Shown in pieces: positions 34,650 to 43,451 of a stretch of DNA of 64,000 nucleotides. Each line of letters begins with the position of its first letter. The first letter of the stretch is position 1. The notes beneath the pieces were generated by a model, which was not told the origin of the DNA, searched no databases, and saw only the letters and a list, made by a program, of their open reading frames with translations. The stretch is from Rhodoferax sp. (lineage in GTDB: Bacteria > Pseudomonadota > Gammaproteobacteria > Burkholderiales > Burkholderiaceae_C): NCBI RefSeq assembly GCF_030653815.1, contig NZ_JAURYQ010000031.1, positions 79,221 to 143,220 on the forward strand, written 5' to 3'. The translations under genes and the position numbers were made by a program.

Positions 34650-35957
34650 ATGGCGACGCAATCGATTCACCAGCCAATCAATGACGGCGAGACCATCTTT
34701 ACCGTGAGCTCCTCGCCAATCAAGTTCGGTGCCGGCGCGCTGCGCGAGCTCGGCGAAGATGCCTTGGCGCTCGGCATGAAGCGCGTGGCGTTCTTCGTCG
34801 ATTCGCACGTGCTGTCGAGCGCACCGGGCGAGACCGCGCTCGCGTCGCTGCGCGCGGCGGGGGTCGATGTGGTGGTCTACGACCAGTTGCGCTACGAGCC
34901 CAACAGCGATTCCTTCGAGGCCGCAGCCGCCTTTGCGCGCGAGGGCGCCTTCGACGGTTTTGTGTCGCTGGGCGGTGGTTCGGTGATCGACACCGCCAAG
35001 GCGGCGAACCTGCTCTCGACTTACCCGGACGAGCTGATCGCCTACATCAATGCGCCGATCGGCCGCGCCAAGCCGGTGCCCGGCAAGCTCAAGCCCCATA
35101 TTGCCTGCCCGACCACCTGCGGCACCGGCAGCGAAACCACGGGCATCACGATCGTCGACCTGAAGTCGGTGGGCCTCAAGACCGGCATTGCCTCACCGTT
35201 CCTCAAGCCCACGCTGGCGCTGGTCGACCCCACCACCACCGAGACGCTTCCGGGCGGTGTGGTGGCGGCGTGCGGCTTTGACGTGCTCACGCACGCGGTC
35301 GAGTCCTACACGGCCAGGCCCTTCACGAGCCGCCCGCGCCCCGCGCACCCGAGCCAGCGTCCGCCCTACCAGGGATCCACGCCCTACAACGACATCGGCG
35401 CCATTGCGGCGATCCGCATCGGCGGCAAGTACCTCGCGCGTGCAGTGCGCGATGCAAGCGACATCGAGGCGCGGCATCAGTTGATGTTCGCCTCCACGCT
35501 GGCGGGGCTGGCATTCGGCAGCGCAGGCGTGCATATCCCGCACGCGATGTCGTACTCGGTGGCCACGCTGCGCCACGAGTTCACGGCGAGCGGCTACCAG
35601 GACCGCGACCCGATGGTGCCGCACGGCATCGCGGTGGTGATCAACGCACCGGCGGCGTTCCGCTTCACGGCGAGCGCCAACCCGGCGCGACACCTCGAGG
35701 CGGCCGCGGCGCTCGGTGTGGACGTGAGCGGCGCGGCGCCGGAGAATGCGGGCGAGATTCTGGCCAATGCGTTCATCGCCCTGATGCGCGAGACGGGGTT
35801 ACCCTCGGGCATTGCGGCGCTGGGCTACAGCGACGCCGACGTGCCGGCGCTGGCCGAAGGGGCGTTCGCGCAGCAGCGCCCGCTGGTGATGGCGCCGCGC
35901 GCGGTGACCAAGCCCGACCTCGAAGCGATGTATCGCGACGCGATGCGCTACTGGTGA
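34650..35957 (+). CDS. iron-containing alcohol dehydrogenase, hydroxyacid-oxoacid transhydrogenase type
   Basis: A 435-residue group III dehydrogenase. Features are the dinucleotide site LGGGSVIDTAKAANL (about 109-123), TTCGTGSETT, and metal ligands in GFDVLTHAVESY, GVHIPHAMSYSV and VPHGIAVVI. The long insertion around PSQRPPYQGSTPYNDIGAIAAIRIGGKY and overall pattern match hydroxyacid-oxoacid transhydrogenase (ADHFE1), which couples 4-hydroxybutyrate oxidation to 2-oxoglutarate reduction. A GGAG site precedes the ATG. Its base composition is much richer in G+C than the defence genes to its left and richer than neighbours to its right, suggesting transfer. It stands alone. Confidence 0.82.
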   Translation: MATQSIHQPINDGETIFTVSSSPIKFGAGALRELGEDALALGMKRVAFFVDSHVLSSAPGETALASLRAAGVDVVVYDQLRYEPNSDSFEAAAAFAREGAFDGFVSLGGGSVIDTAKAANLLSTYPDELIAYINAPIGRAKPVPGKLKPHIACPTTCGTGSETTGITIVDLKSVGLKTGIASPFLKPTLALVDPTTTETLPGGVVAACGFDVLTHAVESYTARPFTSRPRPAHPSQRPPYQGSTPYNDIGAIAAIRIGGKYLARAVRDASDIEARHQLMFASTLAGLAFGSAGVHIPHAMSYSVATLRHEFTASGYQDRDPMVPHGIAVVINAPAAFRFTASANPARHLEAAAALGVDVSGAAPENAGEILANAFIALMRETGLPSGIAALGYSDADVPALAEGAFAQQRPLVMAPRAVTKPDLEAMYRDAMRYW

Positions 35958-36312
35958 GGCAGTCCTCGGGGAGAAATTAGTCAGCACCCCGGCATTTAGT
36001 TGCTGCAGCGGACCGTCATGCCGTCACGCCTCGGTTAGGGTGACGGGGACGCTTTTTCTGCGCTGATTCGGCAAATCGCTTGCCTGTCGGTCAAGAAATT
36101 TTTTAAAAGTTTTGAAACTTGAGGGGCCATGCCATCATGGACATCGGTTCTCGGCCAGGAACCGACCAAGGCCGAATTCCGCTTTTGCAAACTGAGTGAC
36201 CGGTATTTGGAATTCGGTTTGCCCAATGACCATCTCAAATTGTTTGCCAGTCAACCCGACGTTGGGATTGACGTCGAATCGGGATGCGCTGAACCAGCCC
36301 GTCGTGGCGTGT
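35958..36312. other. gene-free 355-base gap before amtB
   Basis: No credible gene is seen. The stretch contains short fragments that resemble those around 33.9-34.2 kb, such as CCGAATT next to CGGTTTGCCCAA. It is the apparent right end of the region with foreign composition. Confidence 0.4.
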
Positions 36313-37515
36313 TTACCAGTTGGCTTCGCGCTCAGGCGAGGCGCTGATCTTGTGGATCGACAGGTCGGCGCCGTCGTATTCTTCTTCCTGGCTCATGCGG
36401 ATGCCCATGCTCATCTTGAGCAGGCCGTACACCAGCAAACCGCCGCCGGTAGCCCAGGCCACACCCATGAGCGTGCCGATCAGTTGCGCGCCCAGTGTCA
36501 CGCCGCCCAAGCCGCCCAACGCCTGGCTGCCAAACAGCCCGGCAGCCACCCCGCCCCAGGTGCCGCACAAGCCGTGCAAGGGCCAGACGCCCAGCACATC
36601 GTCAATCTTCCACTTGTTTTGCGTCAGTGTGAACATGGCCACAAAAATGGCGCCAGCGACCGCCCCAACCACCAGCGCGCCCAGCGGGTGCATCAAGTCC
36701 GAGCCCGCACACACCGCCACCAAGCCCGCCAAAGGGCCGTTGTGGACAAAGCCGGGGTCGTTCTTGCCCAGCGCCAGGGCCGCCAGCGTGCCCCCCGCCA
36801 TGGCCATCAGCGAGTTGACCGCCACCAGGCCGGAGATCTTGTCGAGTGTTTGTGCGCTCATCACGTTGAAACCAAACCAGCCCACCGTCAGCACCCAGGC
36901 CCCCAGCGCCAGAAAGGGGATGCTGCTGGGCGGGTGCGCCGACATGCCGCCGTCCTTGCGGTAGCGGTTGGCGCGCGCGCCCAGCAGCAGCACGGCCGGC
37001 AGGGCGATCCAGCCGCCCACCGCATGCACCACCACGCTGCCGGCAAAGTCGTGAAACTCAGCCCCGGTGAGGTCCTTGATCCAGGCCTGTACGCCGAAAT
37101 GCTGGTTCCAGACGATGCCTTCAAAAAATGGATAGATCAGGCCGACGATGACGGCCGTGGCAATCAGTTGCGGCCAGAACTTGGCGCGCTCGGCAATGCC
37201 GCCCGAAATGATGGCGGGGATGGCGGCGGCAAAGGTCAGTAAAAAGAAAAACTTCACCAGCTCGTAGCCATTTTTGGCGGCCAGTTGTTCGGCCCCCACA
37301 AAAAAGTGGGCCCCGTAGGCCACGCCGTAACCGACCGCAAAATAGACGATGGTGGACACCGAAAAGTCCACCAGAATCTTGACCAGGGCGTTAACCTGGT
37401 TCTTGCGCCGCACCGTGCCCAGCTCCAGAAAGGCAAAGCCGGCGTGCATGGCCAGCACCATGATGGCGCCGAGAAGAATGAACAAGGTGTCTGCGCCCTG
37501 TTTGAGTGCTTCCAT
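36313..37515 (-). CDS. amtB: ammonium transporter AmtB
   Basis: A 400-residue ammonia channel with 11 membrane helices. Conserved elements are GFAFLELGTVRRKNQVNAL, the first pore histidine in EFHDFAGSVVVHAVGG, and HPLGALVVG and LHGLCGTWGG toward the C-terminus. The ATG at 37515 gives a protein that begins directly with the first helix, without a cleaved signal. A glnK gene, its usual partner, is not adjacent in the window. Confidence 0.93.
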   Translation of the reverse strand: MEALKQGADTLFILLGAIMVLAMHAGFAFLELGTVRRKNQVNALVKILVDFSVSTIVYFAVGYGVAYGAHFFVGAEQLAAKNGYELVKFFFLLTFAAAIPAIISGGIAERAKFWPQLIATAVIVGLIYPFFEGIVWNQHFGVQAWIKDLTGAEFHDFAGSVVVHAVGGWIALPAVLLLGARANRYRKDGGMSAHPPSSIPFLALGAWVLTVGWFGFNVMSAQTLDKISGLVAVNSLMAMAGGTLAALALGKNDPGFVHNGPLAGLVAVCAGSDLMHPLGALVVGAVAGAIFVAMFTLTQNKWKIDDVLGVWPLHGLCGTWGGVAAGLFGSQALGGLGGVTLGAQLIGTLMGVAWATGGGLLVYGLLKMSMGIRMSQEEEYDGADLSIHKISASPEREANW

Positions 37516-37688
37516 GAAAACCTCTTGGGATAAATTGATTTGATTTGGTGCGTCAAAGCCTTGAAGATTCAAAACGCACCAACATAAAGCAAATAACATG
37601 CCGGAATATGCGCTGGCGACCCAGAATCGTGCAAAGCGGCCGTGGCGGCGCCGCGAAGGTGGTTTGCGCTTCGACTACCATCGTCCGC

Positions 37689-38246
37689 ATGGATGCATTT
37701 TTGATTTCTACCGGTATCGTCGCCCTGGCCGAAATGGGCGATAAAACCCAGCTGCTGGCGCTGGTGCTGGCGCTGCGTTTTCGCAAACCCTGGCCCATCG
37801 TGATGGGTATCTTGGTGGCCACACTGGCCAATCACGCGTTGGCCGGTGCCGTGGGTGCCTGGGTCACCACCGTGCTCGGACCCGATGTGCTGCGCTGGGT
37901 GCTGGGCGCCTCGTTCATCGCCATGGCGGTCTGGATGCTCATTCCGGACAAGCTCGACGAAGAGGAGGCCGGCAAGCCACCGCGCCTGGGTGTCTTTGGC
38001 ACCACCGTGGTGGCCTTTTTTATTGCCGAGATGGGTGACAAAACCCAGGTCGCCACGATCATGCTGGCGGCCCAATACACCAGCACCGTGCTGGTGGTGG
38101 CAGGCACCACGCTGGGCATGATGCTGGCCAATGCGCCGGTGGTCTGGCTGGGTGAGCGCATGACGCGGCTGGTGCCGCTGCGGGTGGTGCACCTGGTGTC
38201 GGCCGCAATTTTCATGGGCCTGGGCTTGTGGGCTCTGCTGAGCTGA
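37689..38246 (+). CDS. GDT1/UPF0016 family cation exporter (MneA-like)
   Basis: A 185-residue six-helix protein with the duplicated family motif E-x-G-D-K-T: AEMGDKTQLLAL near residue 14 and AEMGDKTQVATI near 114. Bacterial members export manganese; eukaryotic members carry Ca or Mn. The start at 37689 places the first helix immediately at the N-terminus. I looked for a yybP-ykoY manganese riboswitch upstream and found none. The gene end overlaps the convergent HD-GYP gene by 35 bases. Confidence 0.88.
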   Translation: MDAFLISTGIVALAEMGDKTQLLALVLALRFRKPWPIVMGILVATLANHALAGAVGAWVTTVLGPDVLRWVLGASFIAMAVWMLIPDKLDEEEAGKPPRLGVFGTTVVAFFIAEMGDKTQVATIMLAAQYTSTVLVVAGTTLGMMLANAPVVWLGERMTRLVPLRVVHLVSAAIFMGLGLWALLS

Positions 38247-40344
38247 CAAACTTGGCGATATCGACCTCGTCGATCTGTTCGGGCAGCAGGTATTTCTCGG
38301 CGTAGCGCTGGTAGACGCCCGAGGTCAGCAGCAGATCGAACAGCACCGGGTCGATGTGCCCGTCCTTCTTGAAGAATGACAGGATCTTGATCGACTCGGA
38401 CAGGGTCTTGGCCTTCTTGTAGGGCCGGTCGCAGGCGGTCAGGGCTTCAAAAATGTCGGCAATGGCCATGATGCGCATGGGAACGCTCAACTGGGCCGCG
38501 CTGAGCTTGCGCGGGTAGCCACTGCCGGTCAGCGTCTCGTGGTGGGTGCCGGCGTACTCGGGCACCCGTTTGAGGTTCTTCGGCAGCGGCAGCTGCTCCA
38601 GCATCACCAGGCTGTGGATGACGTGCTCATTGATTTTGAAGCGTTCTTCCTCGGTGAGTGTGCCGCGCCCGACGCTGAGGTTGTAGAGCTCGCCGTAGTT
38701 GTAAAGGTGCTCCGGCACGTTGACCTTGAAACCCCACTTGGGGTCGAGCACCCGCAGGTCGGTGCGCGCGATGATGTGGTGTGGCTTGTCGTCAAGCAGC
38801 CGCTCGGTGGCGGGCAGTGGGGTGGGTTCGGTTTGGTAGCGCTTGAGCTCGTCGTGGGACAAGCCGATGCGGTCGTCGAAGTGGCGCTGCCAGGTTTCTG
38901 CGGCAATGGTTTTCAGGCGCTCCAGTTTTTCCGGCGCCATGAACTCGCCGCCCATATTGCATTCGGCGACAAAGGCAAAGTCATCGGCCAGTTGGGCCTT
39001 GCGGGCTTCAAAGGCGGCCTGGGCCTGCTGCGGGTCAGCGCCTGCGGCCACGGCTTCGAGCTGGGTGATCTTGGCGTCGCGCAGCAGCACGTCGAAGCGC
39101 ACGCGCACATCGTGGATGCGGTTGTAAATGGTCTCCAGCTTGGTCGCCTTGTCCACCACGTACTCGGGCGTGGTGACCTTGCCGCAATCGTGCAGCCACG
39201 CGCCGATGCGGAACTCGCGCCATTCGTCGTCGGTCTTGAAGGCAAAGTCCGCCAGTACGCCCTCTTTGACCTGGCAGGCTTCCTCGGCCAGCATCATGCC
39301 GAGTTCCGGCACCCGTTCGCAGTGGCCGCCGGTGTAAGGGCTCTTGGCGTCAATGGCGCCCGCCATGATCTTGATCATCGAGTCCATCAAGGCCTTTTGC
39401 GCCTCCAGCAAGCGCTGCTGGTCGATGGCCACCGCCGCCGAACTGGAAAAGGCTTCCGCCAGCGCCATGCGGTCATTGGAGGGCTCGGGCTTGCCGGGCG
39501 CCAGGAAGTTGCAGACGATGCCGACCAGGGTGCTGTCGCTGGAGCGCAGCGGCACGGCCACCAGTTGCACCGGCCGTTTGCCGTAGCGCTCGTCAAGGAA
39601 CTCCATGCCTTTGGGCCGCGGGAAAGCGATGGTCAGCAGGCTGGTGGCGCTCTGGTTTTTGAAGGCTGCGGCCACCGGATGGTTGGCATCGTCCAGCGGC
39701 ATATCCTGCCAGGCATTGGGTTGTGGCCCGCCCTCTTTGGTCCAGCGCTGCGAGGCCTGCTTGAGCTGGTTCAGGCCCTCGTCGTGCAGGTAGATCACGC
39801 CGCCATCGCCGTCCAGGGCCTCGCGCATTTCGTGCAGCACCTTGCCCAGCAGCTTGCCAAAATCGCGCTCGCCCGACAGTGCCAGGCTGACCCGCATGAA
39901 TTTTTGAATGGTGCCTTTCATTTGCCGCATGGCGCGACCCAGCCCGAAAATTTCCCGGATTGGCGTGTCCAGCGGGATGTCGGTCTTGAAGTCCAGCACG
40001 CGAATCACGGCGGCCTGTTCCTTCAGGATGTCGAGTCTGCTGGCGATGCGCCGCGCCAGCCACCACGCCAGCGGCAGGGACAGCAGCATGGCCAGCAAGA
40101 CCCCCAGTGACAGGGCCTGCCCGGCCTGTTGAACGCCATTCGCCAGCTGCTCTGCGGGGAGCGCCGCCAGTGCCTGCATTTCACGGCGCGTGTAGAGCCA
40201 CAAGCCCAGCAGAATCAGCAGTTGCGCCGGGATGAACAGCGCGGCGATGTGGTAGTGAAAGGGGTGGTTGTTCCAGAGGTTCCGGGCTTTTTTGAGCGGA
40301 GCGGCTGGGGCGGAGCCGGTTGCAGTGGCAGCTTGGGTTGACAT
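38212..40344 (-). CDS. membrane HAMP-GAF-HD-GYP domain protein, putative c-di-GMP phosphodiesterase
   Basis: A 710-residue signalling protein: two membrane helices (about 33-52 and 76-95), a HAMP-like linker, a GAF domain (about 155-310), and a C-terminal HD-GYP domain. The HD pair is in GAWLHDCGKVTTPEYVV and the second signature is HHETLTGSGYP, in which the usual Asp before Gly is Thr. HD-GYP proteins hydrolyse cyclic di-GMP; the substitution leaves activity uncertain. A long insertion between the HD and GYP parts is present. It overlaps the GDT1 gene end. Confidence 0.85.
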   Translation of the reverse strand: MSTQAATATGSAPAAPLKKARNLWNNHPFHYHIAALFIPAQLLILLGLWLYTRREMQALAALPAEQLANGVQQAGQALSLGVLLAMLLSLPLAWWLARRIASRLDILKEQAAVIRVLDFKTDIPLDTPIREIFGLGRAMRQMKGTIQKFMRVSLALSGERDFGKLLGKVLHEMREALDGDGGVIYLHDEGLNQLKQASQRWTKEGGPQPNAWQDMPLDDANHPVAAAFKNQSATSLLTIAFPRPKGMEFLDERYGKRPVQLVAVPLRSSDSTLVGIVCNFLAPGKPEPSNDRMALAEAFSSSAAVAIDQQRLLEAQKALMDSMIKIMAGAIDAKSPYTGGHCERVPELGMMLAEEACQVKEGVLADFAFKTDDEWREFRIGAWLHDCGKVTTPEYVVDKATKLETIYNRIHDVRVRFDVLLRDAKITQLEAVAAGADPQQAQAAFEARKAQLADDFAFVAECNMGGEFMAPEKLERLKTIAAETWQRHFDDRIGLSHDELKRYQTEPTPLPATERLLDDKPHHIIARTDLRVLDPKWGFKVNVPEHLYNYGELYNLSVGRGTLTEEERFKINEHVIHSLVMLEQLPLPKNLKRVPEYAGTHHETLTGSGYPRKLSAAQLSVPMRIMAIADIFEALTACDRPYKKAKTLSESIKILSFFKKDGHIDPVLFDLLLTSGVYQRYAEKYLLPEQIDEVDIAKFVSSAEPTSPGP

Positions 40345-40377
40345 GGATGCTTACTCCGGACTAGTAAAGAGGGTGAC

Positions 40378-41310
40378 TCAGCCGTCGGTGTTGATGCGCT
40401 GGATCAGGGTCTTGATGACCTCGTCGGCTCGGTCGTTGGCGACCTGGCAGGTGCCGGCAGCCTGGTGGCCACCCCCGCCAAACGCCAGCATCAGGTTGCC
40501 CACATGGGTTTTGCTGCTGCGGTCCAGCACCGACTTGCCCACCGCCAGCACGGTGTTTTGCTGTTGCATGCCCGGCATCACGTGCATGGAAATATTGGCC
40601 GTGGGAAAAAGTGCGTAGATCATGAAGCGGTTGACCACCCACACCGTGGCTTCGTGGCGCAAGTCGAGCACCACCAGATGGCCGTGCTGTGTGGCGCAAT
40701 GCAAAATCTGCTCGCGGGCGCGCCCGGCGTGCTCGGCATACAGCGTGACACGCTCCTGCACGTCGGGCATGGCCAGAATCTGGTCAATGCCAAGCTGGCT
40801 GCAGTGCTTGATCAGGTCCATCATCAACTGGTAATTGCTGATGCGGAAATCACGAAAGCGACCCAGGCCGGTGCGCGAGTCCATCACGAAGTTCAGCAGT
40901 GTCCAGCCCGTCGGGTTCAGAATTTCGTCGCGTGTGTACTGGGCGGAATCCGCTTTGTCGACGGCGTCCATCAAGGCATCGGTGATGCGCGGAAACGCCG
41001 CCTTGCCGCCGAAGTGCTGGTAAACCACCCGCGCCGCTGACGGGGCATGCGCTTGGATGATGTAGTTGGCGGGCTTGTCAATATTGCGGGTGTCTTCGGA
41101 CTCATGGTGGTCGAGCACCAGATAGGCCTGCGGCGTGTAGGGCAGGTTGGTGGTGATGTCGCGCCCGGTGATGTCGATTTTGCCGTCCTGCATGTCTTTC
41201 GGGTGGACAAACAGCACATCGTCAATCATGCCGAGTTCGGTGAGCAGGACACCGCACACCAGACCATCGAAGTCGCTGCGGGTGACGAGACGGTACTTGG
41301 TCTGGCTCAA
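40378..41310 (-). CDS. DHH-family phosphoesterase (exopolyphosphatase-like)
   Basis: A 310-residue DHH/DHHA1 protein with a metal-binding start TRSDFDGLVCGVLL, the DHH motif in YLVLDHHESED, and the C-terminal substrate-binding GGGGHQAAGTCQV. Relatives act on nanoRNA, pAp or polyphosphate; the exact substrate is open. The start is a TTG at 41310 with a good GGGGAG ribosome site. It precedes the HD-GYP gene on the same strand by 33 bases, so the two may be cotranscribed in nucleotide signalling turnover. Confidence 0.82.
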   Translation of the reverse strand: MSQTKYRLVTRSDFDGLVCGVLLTELGMIDDVLFVHPKDMQDGKIDITGRDITTNLPYTPQAYLVLDHHESEDTRNIDKPANYIIQAHAPSAARVVYQHFGGKAAFPRITDALMDAVDKADSAQYTRDEILNPTGWTLLNFVMDSRTGLGRFRDFRISNYQLMMDLIKHCSQLGIDQILAMPDVQERVTLYAEHAGRAREQILHCATQHGHLVVLDLRHEATVWVVNRFMIYALFPTANISMHVMPGMQQQNTVLAVGKSVLDRSSKTHVGNLMLAFGGGGHQAAGTCQVANDRADEVIKTLIQRINTDG

Positions 41311-41385
41311 GGCACTCCCCCTGTGTTGCTGATGATGAACGGCACGCGCATCATAGACAAGAATGTGCCCGCCGTGTCATGGGGT

Positions 41386-42009
41386 TCACCCCGGTCGTGC
41401 GTTCAGGCCCTCAAAACAGGTGATCATGACCAGTTCGATGATTTCCTCGTCACTGTGCAACGCACTCATTTTCAGGAATTCCAGCACCGGGTCACAGGCG
41501 CGGGCATAGAGCGTGTAGAGCACGGCAATGGCGGGCAATTTGGGGTTGAGGCTGCCCTGCGCCTGCGCCGCCTCGATCCAGCCGCCGAGCCGGTCACTGA
41601 CCTCGATCAGGCCGTTCATGTAGGCGGCGTTGCCCATCAGTGCCGCACGCAAGCTGGAGTTCTGGCTGGGCAGCGACGGCATTTCGCCGGCCAGTTTGAG
41701 GCCCATGGTCCAGGCCACCACGGTGCGCAAGTTGTCCATGGGGGCGGCATCGGGTGGCAGCTTGTCCAGAAACGCCTGGGCCCGATGCATCACACTGACC
41801 ATGGCGGCGGCGGCCAGGTCTTCCTTGCTGGGAAAGTGCTTGTACAGGCTGGCTTTGGCGATGCCCACGTCGGCCGCCACCTCATCGACCGTCATGGCCT
41901 CGAAACCTTTGCTGGCCAGCAAATAATTGACCGTCCGGATGATGGCTTCTTCGCGCGCTTGCAGCATCTGCGCCTTGAAGGAAACCCGGGGACTGTTGCG
42001 AGTAACCAT
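41386..42009 (-). CDS. TetR family transcriptional regulator
   Basis: A 207-residue repressor with an N-terminal helix-turn-helix (IIRTVNYLLASKGFEAMTVDEVAADVGIAKASLYKHFPSKEDL, about 23-65) and a ligand-binding helical domain. It is divergent from the nine-gene lipid modification block with 116 bases between starts, so it probably represses that block and itself. A candidate operator lies in the gap. Confidence 0.88.
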   Translation of the reverse strand: MVTRNSPRVSFKAQMLQAREEAIIRTVNYLLASKGFEAMTVDEVAADVGIAKASLYKHFPSKEDLAAAAMVSVMHRAQAFLDKLPPDAAPMDNLRTVVAWTMGLKLAGEMPSLPSQNSSLRAALMGNAAYMNGLIEVSDRLGGWIEAAQAQGSLNPKLPAIAVLYTLYARACDPVLEFLKMSALHSDEEIIELVMITCFEGLNARPG

Positions 42010-42078
42010 ATGGGAATTGTTGCTTTTGGCTGGTTGAGAATGAAAAACTTGACGGCAATAATACTATCAAGTTAAATT

Positions 42079-42095
42079 GTGACCAAACGGTATTT
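42079..42095. promoter_or_regulatory. candidate TetR operator in the divergent gap
   Basis: GTGACCAAACGGTATTT contains the inverted ACC-N4-GGT typical of many TetR-family operators and lies between the TetR start (42009) and the oxidoreductase start (42126), about 30 bases before the latter. The symmetry is short, so this is a suggestion only. Confidence 0.35.
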
Positions 42096-42125
42096 AAATA
42101 GCTTTTACAGTTTTAAGGAATAAAT

Positions 42126-43451
42126 GTGTCGTTGAAAGTTGCCATCGTGGGTTCGGGAATATCGGGTTTGGCGGCCGCACATGCCCTGTCCGGGCGGGCT
42201 GAAGTGAGCCTGTTTGAGGCCGGCAGCTACTTTGGCGGCCACACGCACACGGTGGATGTAACGCTGGCCACGCCCCAGGGCTTGGTGACCCACGGGGTGG
42301 ACACCGGCTTTCTGGTGCTCAACGAGCGCACCTACCCCAACTTGCTCAAGCTGTTTGCCGAACTTGGGGTGGCCACGGCCAAGTCGGACATGTCGTTCTC
42401 GGTGCAGGCCTTTGACCCCATTCACGATCGGGCTCTGGAGTGGAGCGGCTGCAACCTCAACACGGTGTTTGCCCAGCGCAGCAATCTGGTCAATGGCCAG
42501 TTTTGGGGCATGCTGCGCGACCTGCTGCGCTTCAATGCGCTCACCACCCGCATCGCCCAAAGTGGTTCCGAGGCCGAGCTGGCGCAGCCGCTGGGTGACT
42601 TTTTGCGCGAACACCGCTTTGGCAGCGCCTTTTGTGACTGGTATTTTTTACCCATGATGGCCTGCATCTGGAGCTGCCCCACCGCCCAGATGATGCAGTT
42701 CCCGGTAGCGACCATGGTGCGTTTTTGCCACAACCACGGGCTGCTGCAAATCACCAACCGACCCCAGTGGTGGACCGTGCAGGGCGGTGCCAGGCACTAT
42801 GTGGAAAAAATCACCGCCGGTGTTCAGGACAAGCGCCTGAACAGCCCGGTGCGCCGTATCGAGTCCGTCAGCGCCACGCCTGCACAGGCGGCTGCGGTGC
42901 GCATCAGCACCGACGCCGGGCAGGAACTCTTTGACAAGGTCATCATCGCCACCCACGCCAACCAGGCGCTGGCCCTGCTGGCGACACCCACGTGGTTTGA
43001 GCACAACACGCTGGGTGTCATGCGCACCCAGCCCAACCAGGCCGTGTTGCACACCGATGTGTCGGTGCTGCCCAAACGCCAGGCCGCCTGGGCCGCCTGG
43101 AATTACGAGCGTGCACCGGCCACAGTGAAGGAAAACGCCCGGGTTTGCCTGCATTACCTGATCAACCGCTTGCAGCCGCTGCCCTGGCAGCAGCCGGTGG
43201 TCGTGTCCTTGAACCCGGCGCGTGACATCGATCCGGCCAAAATTCTGGGCAGCTATGAGTACGCACACCCGGTGTTTGATCAGGCTGCCGTGGCGGCGCA
43301 AAGCCAGATGCACCTGTTGCAAGGCGAGCAGGGCCGTTATTACGCCGGCGCCTGGATGGGTTATGGCTTCCACGAAGACGGCCTCAAAGCGGGCCTGGCG
43401 GCGGCGCAAAAATTGCTGGCGGACGTGGCCCAGGCCGGAGCGCCCGCATGA
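42126..43451 (+). CDS. FAD-dependent oxidoreductase, amine-oxidase type (COG2907)
   Basis: A 441-residue flavoprotein with an N-terminal dinucleotide-binding motif VAIVGSGISGLAAAHAL (5-21), the second GG-like element, and WWTVQGGARHYVEKI near residue 217. Proteins of this group are usually encoded with Cfa-like methyltransferases and act on membrane fatty acyl chains, for example as desaturase-type enzymes in furan fatty-acid synthesis. The start is a GTG at 42126 after TTAAGGA. It opens the lipid block and overlaps the next gene by four bases. Confidence 0.85.
   Translation: MSLKVAIVGSGISGLAAAHALSGRAEVSLFEAGSYFGGHTHTVDVTLATPQGLVTHGVDTGFLVLNERTYPNLLKLFAELGVATAKSDMSFSVQAFDPIHDRALEWSGCNLNTVFAQRSNLVNGQFWGMLRDLLRFNALTTRIAQSGSEAELAQPLGDFLREHRFGSAFCDWYFLPMMACIWSCPTAQMMQFPVATMVRFCHNHGLLQITNRPQWWTVQGGARHYVEKITAGVQDKRLNSPVRRIESVSATPAQAAAVRISTDAGQELFDKVIIATHANQALALLATPTWFEHNTLGVMRTQPNQAVLHTDVSVLPKRQAAWAAWNYERAPATVKENARVCLHYLINRLQPLPWQQPVVVSLNPARDIDPAKILGSYEYAHPVFDQAAVAAQSQMHLLQGEQGRYYAGAWMGYGFHEDGLKAGLAAAQKLLADVAQAGAPA

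Noticed and set aside
34202..34651. 150-codon minus-strand frame just before the transhydrogenase gene
   Set aside because: No recognisable family and it would occupy the promoter of the plus-strand gene; might be a decayed fragment but cannot be supported.
36196..37242. 348-codon frame antisense to amtB
   Set aside because: Composition is His/Gln/Ala-rich and without homology; amtB is unmistakable on the other strand.
37575..37688. Possible yybP-ykoY manganese riboswitch before the GDT1-family gene
   Set aside because: The conserved core bases of that riboswitch could not be found in this short leader.
38539..40110. 523-codon frame antisense to the HD-GYP gene
   Set aside because: Same shadow effect; the HD-GYP protein has clear domains.
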